Shown: piece by piece, positions 1 to 6,246 of the stretch
How the letters are laid out: the number at the start of each line of letters is the position of its first letter
How positions within the stretch are numbered: the stretch's first letter is position 1
Source of the DNA: Candidatus Hydrogenedentota bacterium
Lineage (GTDB): Bacteria > Hydrogenedentota > Hydrogenedentia > Hydrogenedentiales > CAITNO01
NCBI GenBank assembly: GCA_903922535.1
Contig: CAIXUF010001230.1
Coordinates: 1 to 10,253, forward strand
Length of the DNA stretch: 10,253 bases
Direction of reading: 5' to 3'
Made by a program: the position numbers and the translations under genes
Notes under the pieces: model-generated
Told to the model about the DNA's origin: nothing
The model's database searches: none
Seen by the model: the letters and a program-made list of their open reading frames with translations, nothing else

Positions 1-851
1 GCGGGACTACTGTACGCGGCCACCACGGCGTCGTCGCAGGCCGCTTCCGCCTCACGGCGCATCAGCCAGCCGCAGACCCACACCACCGGGTGGAAGAAGA
101 GGAGCGTTTCGGCAAGGCGCTGCACGAGCAGGACAAGATTGTCCCATCGGCGGGCATGTGCGAGTTCATGGGTGACCACGAGTTTGAGCTGTTCCGGCGT
201 CAACGCCGCGGCCATGGTTTCAGGCAGCAGAATGACCGGGCGAAAGACACCCGCCAGCACCGGACCATGGGCGACCTGCGTGGTGGCGATATGCACGCGG
301 CGGCGTGTTCCCAATGCCTGCGAGGCGGCCACCACGGTCTGTTCCAAAGGGCCGCCGACTTGCCGGAGCGCCGTGCTCCGCAGGAAGGTGACATAGGCGC
401 AGCCCAACAGCAGACGCACGCCAAACACGCCCGCGACCAGCGCCCACGCCATGAACAGCAGGCCGTAGCGGTCAATCACCCGCCAGAAGGGCGGGGGCAT
501 CGCTGCGGCGGGTGCCGGGGCATCGCCCGAGGTGCGCGCCGCCTCCGCCATGTGCTCGGCCATCGGCGCTGACTGCACGGCGAATGCGGCCGTGGGGATC
601 GGGGCTGCATGCTGTGACGATAGCCCCAGAAAGGCGTAAAGTGACAATGGGGAGGCCACCAGCAGCATAACCACCGGCTTCGCCAGCAGAAGACTGAGAA
701 ACAGGTGCCGCGCTGCAGGCGACTTGACCCGCAGGACATACAACACCGCCAGCACAATCACCGCGAGAATGGCCAGTTCAACGCTTATGCGGCCCAGGTT
801 TGCCGCAAGCCAGCGGCCGAGATTGTTCAACAGGGTTACGGTGGCGAACAT
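1..851 (-). CDS. BlaR1-type M56 family metallopeptidase (antirepressor sensor), N-terminal part, truncated by window edge
   Basis: Integral-membrane zinc peptidase of the BlaR1/MecR1 (M56) family. In characterised members a signal activates the peptidase, which leads to cleavage of the BlaI repressor and derepression of the operon. The visible 283 residues have hydrophobic membrane segments at about 22-41, 50-77 and 130-150. The catalytic motif HELAHARRWDN starts at H228 (ligands H228 and H232, catalytic E229). It is followed by the family block LLFFHPVVW (about 250-258) and RREAEAACDD (265-274), whose acidic residues supply the third zinc ligand. The reading frame is open to the window edge, so the C-terminal sensor or effector domain is not visible. 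ATG at 851 is chosen because GAGGAAG (864-858) lies 6 bases upstream and the methionine precedes the first membrane segment. A second ATG five bases upstream (856) is out of frame. The gene starts 21 bases after the stop of the short BlaI-like ORF, so the two probably share a transcript. Family assignment is secure; the ligand sensed is unknown. Confidence 0.95.
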   Translation of the reverse strand, partial: MFATVTLLNNLGRWLAANLGRISVELAILAVIVLAVLYVLRVKSPAARHLFLSLLLAKPVVMLLVASPLSLYAFLGLSSQHAAPIPTAAFAVQSAPMAEHMAEAARTSGDAPAPAAAMPPPFWRVIDRYGLLFMAWALVAGVFGVRLLLGCAYVTFLRSTALRQVGGPLEQTVVAASQALGTRRRVHIATTQVAHGPVLAGVFRPVILLPETMAAALTPEQLKLVVTHELAHARRWDNLVLLVQRLAETLLFFHPVVWVCGWLMRREAEAACDDAVVAAYSSP

Positions 852-872
852 GGCATACTTCCTCGTTTGCGT

Positions 873-1031
873 TCACTCCTTAAGGCGGCGGTTCGCTTCC
901 CTGCGAACCGCTTCAATCTCTTCGGGGTACAATTCTTCCGATTCCAACAGTGGAGAGGTTCGGCCGGTCTGCGCACTTCCTGCCCGGGCTTCATCGCGCA
1001 TTTTCCGACCGTTGCCTAACCTCTTAGTCAT
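873..1031 (-). pseudogene. BlaI-like repressor remnant (C-terminal tail only), 52 aa
   Basis: Short ORF exactly where blaI normally sits, between a BlaI-type operator/promoter and blaR1. BlaI proteins are usually about 120-130 residues, with an N-terminal winged helix and a C-terminal dimerisation helix. Here only 52 residues are encoded. The last 25 (SPLLESEELYPEEIEAVRRE and on to RRLKE) resemble the acidic-then-basic C-terminal helix of BlaI proteins, of the kind 'LVEDSELSPEELEELRRLL'. The first part (MTKRLGNGRK...) shows no winged-helix sequence, and the 268 bases between the neighbouring genes are too few for a full blaI. This suggests an internal deletion. The start is uncertain: ATG 1031 has no clear ribosome site, ATG 1001 would give 42 residues, and the frame is open up to 1094 but that would place the operator inside the gene. 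Alternative: an unrelated small protein. The BlaI resemblance rests on memory of the family, not an alignment. Confidence 0.5.
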
Positions 1032-1055
1032 AGCGTAACACAGACCGCGCGGTTT

Positions 1056-1077
1056 GTCAACTAATATTTTAGTCGTC
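1056..1077. promoter_or_regulatory. Putative BlaI-type operator (dyad)
   Basis: Imperfect inverted repeat with 9-base arms (1056-1064 and 1069-1077, 7 of 9 positions pairing) around a 4-base centre. On the minus strand its core reads ACTAAAATATTAGT, with perfect ACTAA/TTAGT inner arms. Short ACTA-type dyads upstream of blaI-blaR1 are the usual binding sites of the BlaI/MecI/CopY family. The site overlaps both candidate promoters, so a bound repressor would block transcription. Binding is inferred from position and symmetry only. Confidence 0.5.
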
Positions 1078-1094
1078 ACGTTTGCCCATCGCAA
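1066..1094 (-). promoter_or_regulatory. Candidate promoter for the BlaI-remnant/blaR1 unit
   Basis: Minus strand: -35-like TTGCGA (1094-1089), 17-base spacer, -10-like TAAAAT (1071-1066) that sits inside the operator dyad. This would start transcription near 1059, about 28 bases before ATG 1031. An alternative on the same strand is TTGACA (1060-1055), 17 bases, TACGCT (1037-1032). Its start near 1025 would exclude ATG 1031 and favour ATG 1001. Both are sequence matches only. Confidence 0.4.
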
Positions 1095-1140
1095 AGAGGC
1101 TCATGGCAGCGGCGTATCTCCTCTCGCCGTTTGAGGGTTC

Positions 1141-2040
1141 TCACCACTTGGGCCGTATGCCCCAAACCTCGTCGTCTTCCGGCCATACGGGCGTGCCCCC
1201 GGCGGTCAGTTGCCTTGCCCGCTCCTTTCCCTCCGTCTTGAGATCGTACAGCCCGTTTTCTCCGGCACTGAAAAGAACGTAATCCTTGTCCGCGCGCAGG
1301 TAGCGCAACGGCTCGCCCGAGAAGGAATCCAGGGGGATTCCGGACAGGTATTGAGGGACAAGCGCCTGAAGCTCGTCCGGATATGCGCCGGCCTTTTCCT
1401 GATACCGGTGCAAGGCCAAAGCGATGCGCGCTTCCCCCAGAAAAACCTCGAATTCAGCCTGGCCAAGCGCGCGTTCCATGGTGTCTTCGGTCCTGTGGCG
1501 CAGGAGGGGCAGCTTTTCAATGCTCAAGTGGCCGTACTGGTCCCGGTATTGCCTTGCAAGTTCCCGGCCCTGGCCATAGGGCAAACCCAGCAGTTTCAAC
1601 TCAATGCCGTGCATTTCCAGCAGCAGCGTTTCGTCCATCTGGCGCTTGAAGTCGCACAACGGCGAGGCGTACGCAACGCCCAGCGCCTGCATGAGAATGC
1701 CGACATCGCCGGCGCGTTGAATCTCTTTCATGATCAGCTTGGGGTCTTCAAGCTCTTTGCGAATCAGGAACACTTCCTCCTGTGTGCCGCGCACCAAGTC
1801 TTCGCGTCCGCCGCATTCCTCCAGCACGGTTTCAAAAGAGCGCATGGCCCCCTCGGAGAATCGCCCATCCAGTAGAATGCGCGCCAAAAGCCGCGGATTC
1901 GTGTCCCACAGGAACAGCAGCAGGTTGCCATGCAGGGGAAAGCCGCGCAGATGGCGGTCAAGCAGGAGCATGAGGGTGTGCGCGTCCAGTGCGTCGTCGA
2001 AACGCCCTTCGCGGTATGCCAGACTTGCCTCGAACTGCAT
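1141..2040 (-). CDS. C-terminal part of a frameshifted exported/anchored protein of the Planctomycetes type
   Basis: Carries the helical middle and C-terminal domain of a protein whose N-terminus is encoded in another frame just upstream. The middle (MQFEASLAYREGRFDDALDA and onward) reads like a helical repeat region. The end contains IALALHRYQEKAGAYPDELQ, then LVPQYLSGIPLDSFSGEPLR, then YVLFSAGENGLYD. This is a pattern common in Planctomycetes/Lentisphaerae proteins and resembles the C-terminal part of type II secretion pseudopilins (GspG-like 'YP..L..L.P..L...P.D.F.G.P..Y'). ATG 2040 is merely the first methionine: it has no ribosome-binding site and shares one base with the TGA of the upstream ORF. 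The same frame is open back to 2103 and there encodes DPFAFNGRRWVPAFCL, a natural continuation. The gene is therefore most likely one with 2040-2558, about 472 residues when joined. No function is known for the family. Confidence 0.75.
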   Translation of the reverse strand: MQFEASLAYREGRFDDALDAHTLMLLLDRHLRGFPLHGNLLLFLWDTNPRLLARILLDGRFSEGAMRSFETVLEECGGREDLVRGTQEEVFLIRKELEDPKLIMKEIQRAGDVGILMQALGVAYASPLCDFKRQMDETLLLEMHGIELKLLGLPYGQGRELARQYRDQYGHLSIEKLPLLRHRTEDTMERALGQAEFEVFLGEARIALALHRYQEKAGAYPDELQALVPQYLSGIPLDSFSGEPLRYLRADKDYVLFSAGENGLYDLKTEGKERARQLTAGGTPVWPEDDEVWGIRPKW

Positions 2041-2558
2041 CAGACAGAATGCCGGGACCCAGCGGCGGCCGTTGAAGGCAAAGGGGTCGGGGGGGGAACT
2101 TTGTCAAACCCTGTCATCGCGTACAGGAAACGAATGCCCGTCCGCGGCTGCGGAAGCAGCGCCTCCAGTCTGGACATGAGCTCCGCATTCACGGCCAACA
2201 CTGCCTGAACCCGCACCTCCTCATCAGCGGTCCAGTCAGGCATCCTGTCCCAGAGATCAAAAACCTCCTGATGGTCAATGATCGCATTCTTCTGGTCAAA
2301 CAGGAACTCCGCCACGGACTCCAGTGGTTCCGCAGGCTTTGACCGTTCCGGCGCGGCCGGTGTGACGGGCTTTGCCGGCACGGATCTTTCCGCCTCGGGC
2401 AAAAGGTCTTCGGCTTTGACGGGAACGGCTTCCGACACAAGCCTCGCCACGGTCGCTTTCAACGCCGCGTCGGTATGCAGCAACAGGAGACTGCTTCCGC
2501 TCACCACCAGGGCAACGAGCAGAGCGCAGGCCCCCAGAAGCAACAAGACCCTCTTCAT
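2040..2558 (-). CDS. N-terminal part of the same frameshifted protein (membrane anchor plus Pro/Ala linker)
   Basis: Begins MKRVLLLLGACALLVALVVS, a signal-anchor or signal-peptide type segment (about residues 4-27), so the protein is directed to the membrane or periplasm. It is followed by a Pro/Glu/Lys-rich linker (about 45-78) and a helical region containing EVFDLWDRMPDWTADEEVRV. The start at 2558 is chosen because AAAGGA (2569-2564) lies 5 bases upstream and the hydrophobic segment begins at once; the frame is open further upstream to 2645. After the codons for GFDKVPPP the frame passes through eight C and then reads a low-complexity tail (TPLPSTAAAGSRHSV) to a stop. In the other frame the same DNA reads DPFAFNGRRW and carries on for more than 300 residues. 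I read this as a one-base loss in the C run. It starts 59 bases after the preceding gene. Confidence 0.75.
   Translation of the reverse strand: MKRVLLLLGACALLVALVVSGSSLLLLHTDAALKATVARLVSEAVPVKAEDLLPEAERSVPAKPVTPAAPERSKPAEPLESVAEFLFDQKNAIIDHQEVFDLWDRMPDWTADEEVRVQAVLAVNAELMSRLEALLPQPRTGIRFLYAMTGFDKVPPPTPLPSTAAAGSRHSV
2089..2096. repeat. Homopolymer of 8 G (8 C on the coding strand) at a frameshift
   Basis: Run of eight identical bases exactly where the coding frame changes between the two halves of the gene at 1141-2558. Nine C would join them into one frame. The downstream frame has a TGA (2106-2104) just before the run, so the two frames can meet only between about 2103 and 2040, and the run lies at the start of that interval. 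Confidence 0.8.
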
Positions 2559-2617
2559 GAAAGTCCTTTCGAAACTCCGGGTGTGGAACCGGCCGGAAGT
2601 TCCGGAAACCGTTTCTC

Positions 2618-4159
2618 CTACTTTGTCCCGGACACCCAGTTCCAAAGCCGTGATGTCAACGGCATTTTCCAGCGCGGATTCTGACCAATCCCCACTTCAC
2701 CAAGATCTATGTCCTTCTTTTCCGGCTTCAACGTAAACCCCAGATTGTTCCCGCCGGCCCTGCCCGAATCGCCTGCAACTCCGATGTCTTCGCCGAACAC
2801 AGAGCAATCCAGGCCATATTCGCCTGCGGAAAGCCCCTCGGCGTGGAATGAGCCGTCTGGTTCTGCCTTGATCACTCTGTCCCGTTGCCGGCCGCATTCC
2901 GAATTGCTGAATTCCTGCCAGGCTTCCTGGGCAGATTTGTCCATTGCCTCAGTCAACACGCCAGATACGGTTCCCATCAAATGAATGCGGACTTTATCCA
3001 ACGCCACCGGGGGCAGATTCCAACGGTCCAAATGGAGCTTTCCCTTGACGGAACCACCCACGGGATCGCCAATCACACATTCGGCGGCTTCGCCGGACTT
3101 TGCCTCGACGGCGGTTCCGGTCGCATAGATCGGCACCGTTCCTTCGCCGTTGGCGTAACAGACGCTGTATCGGCCTTGCCGGACACGGTCGAAGACATAT
3201 TTCCCCTCTTCGTCCGTGTTTGTGAAGACATGCGCAAAGATCTGCACTTCTTCGCCGGGCGTGCCGCCCACCCTGCGTTTCGGTTCCGCCATCACCAGCG
3301 CAACAGGACCATTCTTGTAGGGGTCGCGCCCGCAATAGACCCGCCCCCCAACTCTGGCGAACGGCGTCAGCCGTATTTCTTTGGCTGCCAGCAACTGCTC
3401 GCCGGTGATTTCCGCGTATCCGGCGGCGGACTCGGCCAGTATCAGGTAAGGCTTCTTAATGTCGTCGCACTTGAATTTTCCGTCACCCGCCGTCTTCGTG
3501 ACCACAACGCCGGGCGGGAACGGCTGTTCGGACAATTTCGCCGTGCGTCCCTTGACAGCCGCGCCCGAGGGCAGCACCACCACATCGGCGCCGGCCACCG
3601 GCTGCCCGGAAGGATCCAGCACGATGCCTTCCGGGGGGCTCAGCCATTGGCTGACCGGCGCCTTTGCGCGCATGGACAACAGTCTGGCAAGCCCTCCGGC
3701 GGCATCGGGATTCATGCCGAAGACAGCCATGCGGTGGCTTATGGCATCCCGGACCGTGGCGACGTTCAGAATGGCGCCGTCGATGATGAGCGCGCATTCA
3801 TGGCCCACCTTTTCCCTTGTCGAATTCTTCAGACGCTCGGAGGCTTCGGGCCAGAGTTCAACCAGCACCATACTCTTTCCAGGATGCGATTGGTCTGGTC
3901 TTGCCACCGCCTTCGAAATGTCTTCGTCCGTGACCACGGCTTCTTTGGCCACTTTGTAGGCCTTGTCAGACCCGCCGTTCACGCTGTTCCAGACCACCTC
4001 GTCGAAGGCGTCCTTTTCGCCGTCCTGCACAACCCAGCGGAACTCAAACCTCCCGATATCCTTGGCCGCCTCCGCAGCACGGGCACTTTGCATTCCCAAG
4101 CCCCATGCCAGGGCAACGAGCAGTAAACAAACACCCAGAAAGCACATGTTCCTCTTCAT
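2618..4159 (-). CDS. Secreted protein with SecD P1-like domain and carboxypeptidase-regulatory-like repeats
   Basis: 513 residues. A signal peptide (about 1-29, hydrophobic 6-24, ending QSARA) directs it out of the cytoplasm. Residues about 72-171 resemble the periplasmic P1 head and following segment of SecD. The succession is KEAVVTDEDISKA, then VLVELWPEASERLKNSTREK, VGHECALIIDGAI, a short 'DAISHRMAVFGMN' strand and GGLARLLSMRAKAPV. SecD proteins show the same order (egakkfaelT..nvGk.lAivlDg.v...I.....ItG...eA..La.lLraGalP). None of SecD's membrane helices follow. Instead there are CPD-like beta-sandwich repeats at about 177-265 (GIVLDPSGQPVAGADVVVLP), 270-362 (TNTDEEGKYVFDRVRQGRYS) and 369-490 (AEPDGSFHAEGLSAGEYGLD). 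ATG 4159 has AAGGG close upstream. The next gene follows after 59 bases. Likely an envelope or surface protein working with its neighbours; no enzymatic function is visible. The domain calls come from recalled family patterns. Confidence 0.9.
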   Translation of the reverse strand: MKRNMCFLGVCLLLVALAWGLGMQSARAAEAAKDIGRFEFRWVVQDGEKDAFDEVVWNSVNGGSDKAYKVAKEAVVTDEDISKAVARPDQSHPGKSMVLVELWPEASERLKNSTREKVGHECALIIDGAILNVATVRDAISHRMAVFGMNPDAAGGLARLLSMRAKAPVSQWLSPPEGIVLDPSGQPVAGADVVVLPSGAAVKGRTAKLSEQPFPPGVVVTKTAGDGKFKCDDIKKPYLILAESAAGYAEITGEQLLAAKEIRLTPFARVGGRVYCGRDPYKNGPVALVMAEPKRRVGGTPGEEVQIFAHVFTNTDEEGKYVFDRVRQGRYSVCYANGEGTVPIYATGTAVEAKSGEAAECVIGDPVGGSVKGKLHLDRWNLPPVALDKVRIHLMGTVSGVLTEAMDKSAQEAWQEFSNSECGRQRDRVIKAEPDGSFHAEGLSAGEYGLDCSVFGEDIGVAGDSGRAGGNNLGFTLKPEKKDIDLGEVGIGQNPRWKMPLTSRLWNWVSGTK

Positions 4160-4214
4160 GGCGACCCTTTCAGTTCCCCGGTTCCCGTATGACGGGCTGT
4201 TCAGTCACACCCAT

Positions 4215-4243
4215 ATAATCCATGCGGAAACCATACGATTCAA
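4215..4243 (-). promoter_or_regulatory. Weak candidate promoter before the SecD-like gene
   Basis: Minus strand TTGAAT (4243-4238), 17-base spacer, GATTAT (4220-4215), in the 127-base gap between two genes. Four of six matches in each box. The gap is longer than the other intergenic distances here, which would suit an internal promoter, but the match is modest. Confidence 0.25.
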
Positions 4244-4286
4244 GAAGGGCGCTTGTCCGAGGAACCGGCCAAGACAGACCCCAGGT

Positions 4287-5765
4287 TCAAGGGCCGCAGG
4301 TCAGTTCGACATCCACTGACCCGCCGGGTTTGAGCGTAACGCGCTTGGTGCCCGGCGCCTGCTCAATTGCCTTCACAAGGTCTTCCAGCTTCGGTCGGTC
4401 GTCCTTCCACAGATTGTCCCGCTTGGATATGTCGACAACGCTGACGAGGTATTCACCGGGCAACAGTCCGGACTGGGAGAAGGTTTTGTCGGCCTTCGGC
4501 GCACGGCTTTCGAAAAGACGGTCCGCAGAGGCGTTGTTGAGCCGAAAGCAGCGCACCTCCACGTTGGCAGGCAGCGCCGCACCGCCCGGGACAACGACAT
4601 GCCCGTGAATCTCACCGGTCCGCAGGACTGTCAGGCGGATCTCGTTGTTCCGTGAACGAACAACGGGGTCCGCCGTGCCATAGATGCGAAACTGTTCCTC
4701 GCACTGCCATTCGCCGAAAGTCATAATGTGGGCGTAGCCTTGCGGCAGGCCGGGAATACGAAACAACCCGTTCTCATCGCTGGTGATGCAGGCGGGTCCG
4801 TCTTTTCGCGGACGGGGATAACATTTGCCGTCAATGCCCTGCAGCGAATTCACTTGAATCTTGACCCCTGCCACCGGTTTTCCCTCGGAATCCACGGCCT
4901 TGCCTTCCAGGGTTCTGGCGGGCGCAAGATAGATGGTTTCCTCCTGGAATTCTTGCCCCTCATTGTGGAAACATCCCGCCTGCCGCGTTGCATAGTGATC
5001 CGCGGCGGCGTGGATGTAGAAAGACCCGTTCTGGACGTGTTCTATCCGAAAGTTCCCGTCCTCGTCGGCCGCTGCCGTGTTGGCTTCCGGTTTGGGGTCG
5101 CCGCGCCACTGCTCCAGCGAGATCACCGCGCCCGGAACGGGCCTGCCGGTGCACATGTCATAAACGGTTCCGATGAGCAGCCCGCCGCCTTCCGGCTTGA
5201 CCTTGGCGCTTTCGGCGCGCCGGTCCACGACATCGATGCCTGCCGGAACTTTGACGTCCCTCCAATCCACGCGGCCGTCCTTCCACAGGTAGAGATGGAT
5301 GCGCGGCGGCGGAACTGTTTCGCCGTAGTTGGGCACTTCGTCAAACAGGGGACCGATGTCGGGCCGGTTGAAGATTGCGTAGTAAGACTCGGGCGACCAG
5401 ACGGTGAAGGTCCAGTCAATGGGATGCTGTTCGTCGTCATTGACGGCGCACATTTTTCCGGGGCCGTCACAGAGCACCAGTTCCCGTTTGGGCCCGCGAA
5501 TGGCGGCCAACGCCTCCAGCGCCCGCTGAAACGAAGCCGTGCCTCCCCGGTACTCGAAGATGTACTCACCGCCTCCGAATGGCGGCCCCTCGGTCAAGCG
5601 GAAGCGCGATTTCAGATTCGCCAGTTCCGCGGCGCCCTTGGGCAGGCTCTCCAGGGTTACCGGCGAGTGGCCGGAGTAGACGGAAATCATGGCGGAAGCG
5701 GGCACGCCCGGGAACAACAGGGCGGCCAACAGCAGCAGAGGAACCGTCAGTCTCATCGTTTTCAT
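4287..5765 (-). CDS. Secreted protein with unnamed N-terminal domain and three carboxypeptidase-regulatory-like repeats
   Basis: 492 residues from ATG 5765, chosen because AAGGA lies a few bases upstream and a clear signal peptide follows at once (MKTMRLTVPLLLLAALLFPG, cleavage probably after PASA near 25). The frame is open to 5825, but that extension would precede the signal peptide. Residues about 28-185 form a domain I cannot name. It has conserved-looking aromatic stretches (YIFEYRGG, DWTFTVWSPESYYAIF) and ends 'LYLWKDGRVDWRDVKVPAG'. Three CPD-like sandwiches follow: about 196-282 (LIGTVYDMCTGRPVPGAVIS with DEDGNFRIEHVQNGSFYI), 286-381 (LEGKAVDSEGKPVAGVKIQV with SDENGLFRIPGLPQGYAHI) and 384-490 (GEIHGHVVVPGG with FSQSGLLPGEYLVSVV). 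Such repeats usually support protein or carbohydrate contacts at the envelope and have no catalytic residues. It is built like the next gene downstream, which suggests related jobs or an old duplication, though the N-terminal domains differ. Confidence 0.9.
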   Translation of the reverse strand: MKTMRLTVPLLLLAALLFPGVPASAMISVYSGHSPVTLESLPKGAAELANLKSRFRLTEGPPFGGGEYIFEYRGGTASFQRALEALAAIRGPKRELVLCDGPGKMCAVNDDEQHPIDWTFTVWSPESYYAIFNRPDIGPLFDEVPNYGETVPPPRIHLYLWKDGRVDWRDVKVPAGIDVVDRRAESAKVKPEGGGLLIGTVYDMCTGRPVPGAVISLEQWRGDPKPEANTAAADEDGNFRIEHVQNGSFYIHAAADHYATRQAGCFHNEGQEFQEETIYLAPARTLEGKAVDSEGKPVAGVKIQVNSLQGIDGKCYPRPRKDGPACITSDENGLFRIPGLPQGYAHIMTFGEWQCEEQFRIYGTADPVVRSRNNEIRLTVLRTGEIHGHVVVPGGAALPANVEVRCFRLNNASADRLFESRAPKADKTFSQSGLLPGEYLVSVVDISKRDNLWKDDRPKLEDLVKAIEQAPGTKRVTLKPGGSVDVELTCGP

Positions 5766-5829
5766 GGTGGGTTTCCTTTTTCCGTATCCACAGGCGTGCC
5801 ACACTTCAATCATAGTAACGTTCACGCCC

Positions 5830-5856
5830 CTACATTTCTTAGTCTTCCTGTGTCAA
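5830..5856 (-). promoter_or_regulatory. Possible promoter/operator half-site upstream of the CPD-repeat gene
   Basis: Minus strand shows a consensus -35 TTGACA (5856-5851), but no convincing -10 at 16-18 bases (only TAGGGG-like). Overlapping it is GACTAAGAAATGTAG (5844-5830), which loosely resembles the ACTA dyad upstream of the BlaI remnant but pairs poorly. Recorded as a weak candidate only. Confidence 0.2.
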
Positions 5857-5896
5857 GCACTTCTTTGCCGCAGGCGACAGTGCATGTCGTTCTTTC

Positions 5897-6001
5897 TCAG
5901 GACAGCTCCATTATGACCTTTATCATGCCGTGGCCCGCCCATACCAGGAGAAGCAGCACTGCAAACACGGTGGCCGCCACTGCGGACTTGCCTCTCGTCA
6001 C
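5897..6001 (-). pseudogene. 3' remnant of an interrupted small membrane protein gene
   Basis: The frame ends in a single strong membrane segment (SAVAATVFAVLLLLVWAGHG, then MIKVIMELS and stop). It has no good start of its own. The frame is open upstream to 6109, but that part translates a GC hairpin and the flanking insert. GTG 6001 gives 34 residues but has no ribosome site. It lies directly beyond the insert from the 5' part at 6247-6546, another short membrane-protein piece, so the two are best read as halves of one gene split by the insertion. No family recognised. Confidence 0.5.
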
Positions 6002-6023
6002 GCATGACAAGAGGAGTAAGTAT

Positions 6024-6042
6024 CCCCCGGCGGAGCCGGGGG
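6024..6042. repeat. Perfect GC hairpin, insert end A
   Basis: CCCCCGGC, loop GGA, GCCGGGGG: a perfect 8-bp stem with a 3-base loop. No T-run follows on either strand, so it is not a typical intrinsic terminator. It closely matches the hairpin at 6264-6280 and probably marks one end of the inserted element. Confidence 0.85.
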
Positions 6043-6050
6043 CTTTACGA

Positions 6051-6065
6051 TTTGAGCCGCTCAAA
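6051..6065. repeat. Short perfect palindrome inside insert end A
   Basis: TTTGAG, loop CCG, CTCAAA: a 6-bp perfect stem 8 bases from the 6024-6042 hairpin. The stop codon of the short ORF (6061-6063) lies in it. A tandem hairpin arrangement like this is what one expects of a protein-recognised DNA end or a structured RNA. Confidence 0.7.
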
Positions 6066-6213
6066 ACGGCCCGATGAATGTAGTGGCTACTTCCCTGATT
6101 CGGAGCCAATCTGTATGACCTTCAACCTGTCCCATGACCAGCCGCTTCGGCGGGCAACCCAGTATTTCATTCAGTCGTATCTCGGAGATGGTCATCGTGT
6201 GCCAAGTCTTCAT
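6061..6213 (-). CDS. Short ORF (50 aa) within the hairpin-flanked insert, function unknown
   Basis: ATG 6213 to TGA 6061 encodes MKTWHTMTISEIRLNEILGC, then PPKRLVMGQVEGHTDWLRIR and EVATTFIGPF. It lies wholly between the two GC hairpins. The composition is protein-like: a charged helical stretch with few low-complexity residues, unlike most antisense shadows here. A TGA stop precedes it in frame near 6249, so it cannot extend far upstream, and no ribosome site is visible before the ATG. It may be the tail of a degraded transposon gene, a small accessory protein of the element, or chance. Confidence 0.3.
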   Translation of the reverse strand: MKTWHTMTISEIRLNEILGCPPKRLVMGQVEGHTDWLRIREVATTFIGPF

Positions 6214-6246
6214 CTGCTTGCTACGCGAAACCGATTCCAGGAAATG

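Noticed and set aside
139..475. Several short ORFs on both strands over the blaR1 region
   Set aside because: They overlap the HELAH-containing frame, which is open from 851 to the window edge and explains the region fully.
1100..1130. AGAGG/CCTCT inverted repeat as a terminator after the frameshifted gene
   Set aside because: Only five pairs with a loop of about 20 bases and three T after it; too weak to support.
2040..2042. TGATG overlap as evidence for two separate, translationally coupled genes
   Set aside because: The downstream frame already encodes sensible sequence before ATG 2040 (from 2103), begins right at the C run, and the ATG has no ribosome site, so a frameshift explains the data better.
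2885..4126. 413-codon plus-strand ORF
   Set aside because: Antisense to the SecD-like/CPD gene; composition and lack of any motif indicate a shadow.
6024..6042. GC hairpin as an intrinsic terminator
   Set aside because: The stem is strong, but there is no T-run directly after it on either strand, and a near-copy at 6264-6280 points to an element end instead.
4728..6077. 449-codon plus-strand ORF
   Set aside because: Lies antisense to the clear signal-peptide/CPD-repeat gene at 4287-5765 and runs through its intergenic region and the insert hairpin. Its translation is rich in Arg/Gly/His with no domain pattern; it is a codon-bias shadow.
5897..6109. 70-codon membrane ORF as a complete gene
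   Set aside because: Its first half translates the hairpin and palindrome of the insert and has no ribosome site; only the last 35 or so codons look genuine, so it is treated as a 3' remnant.
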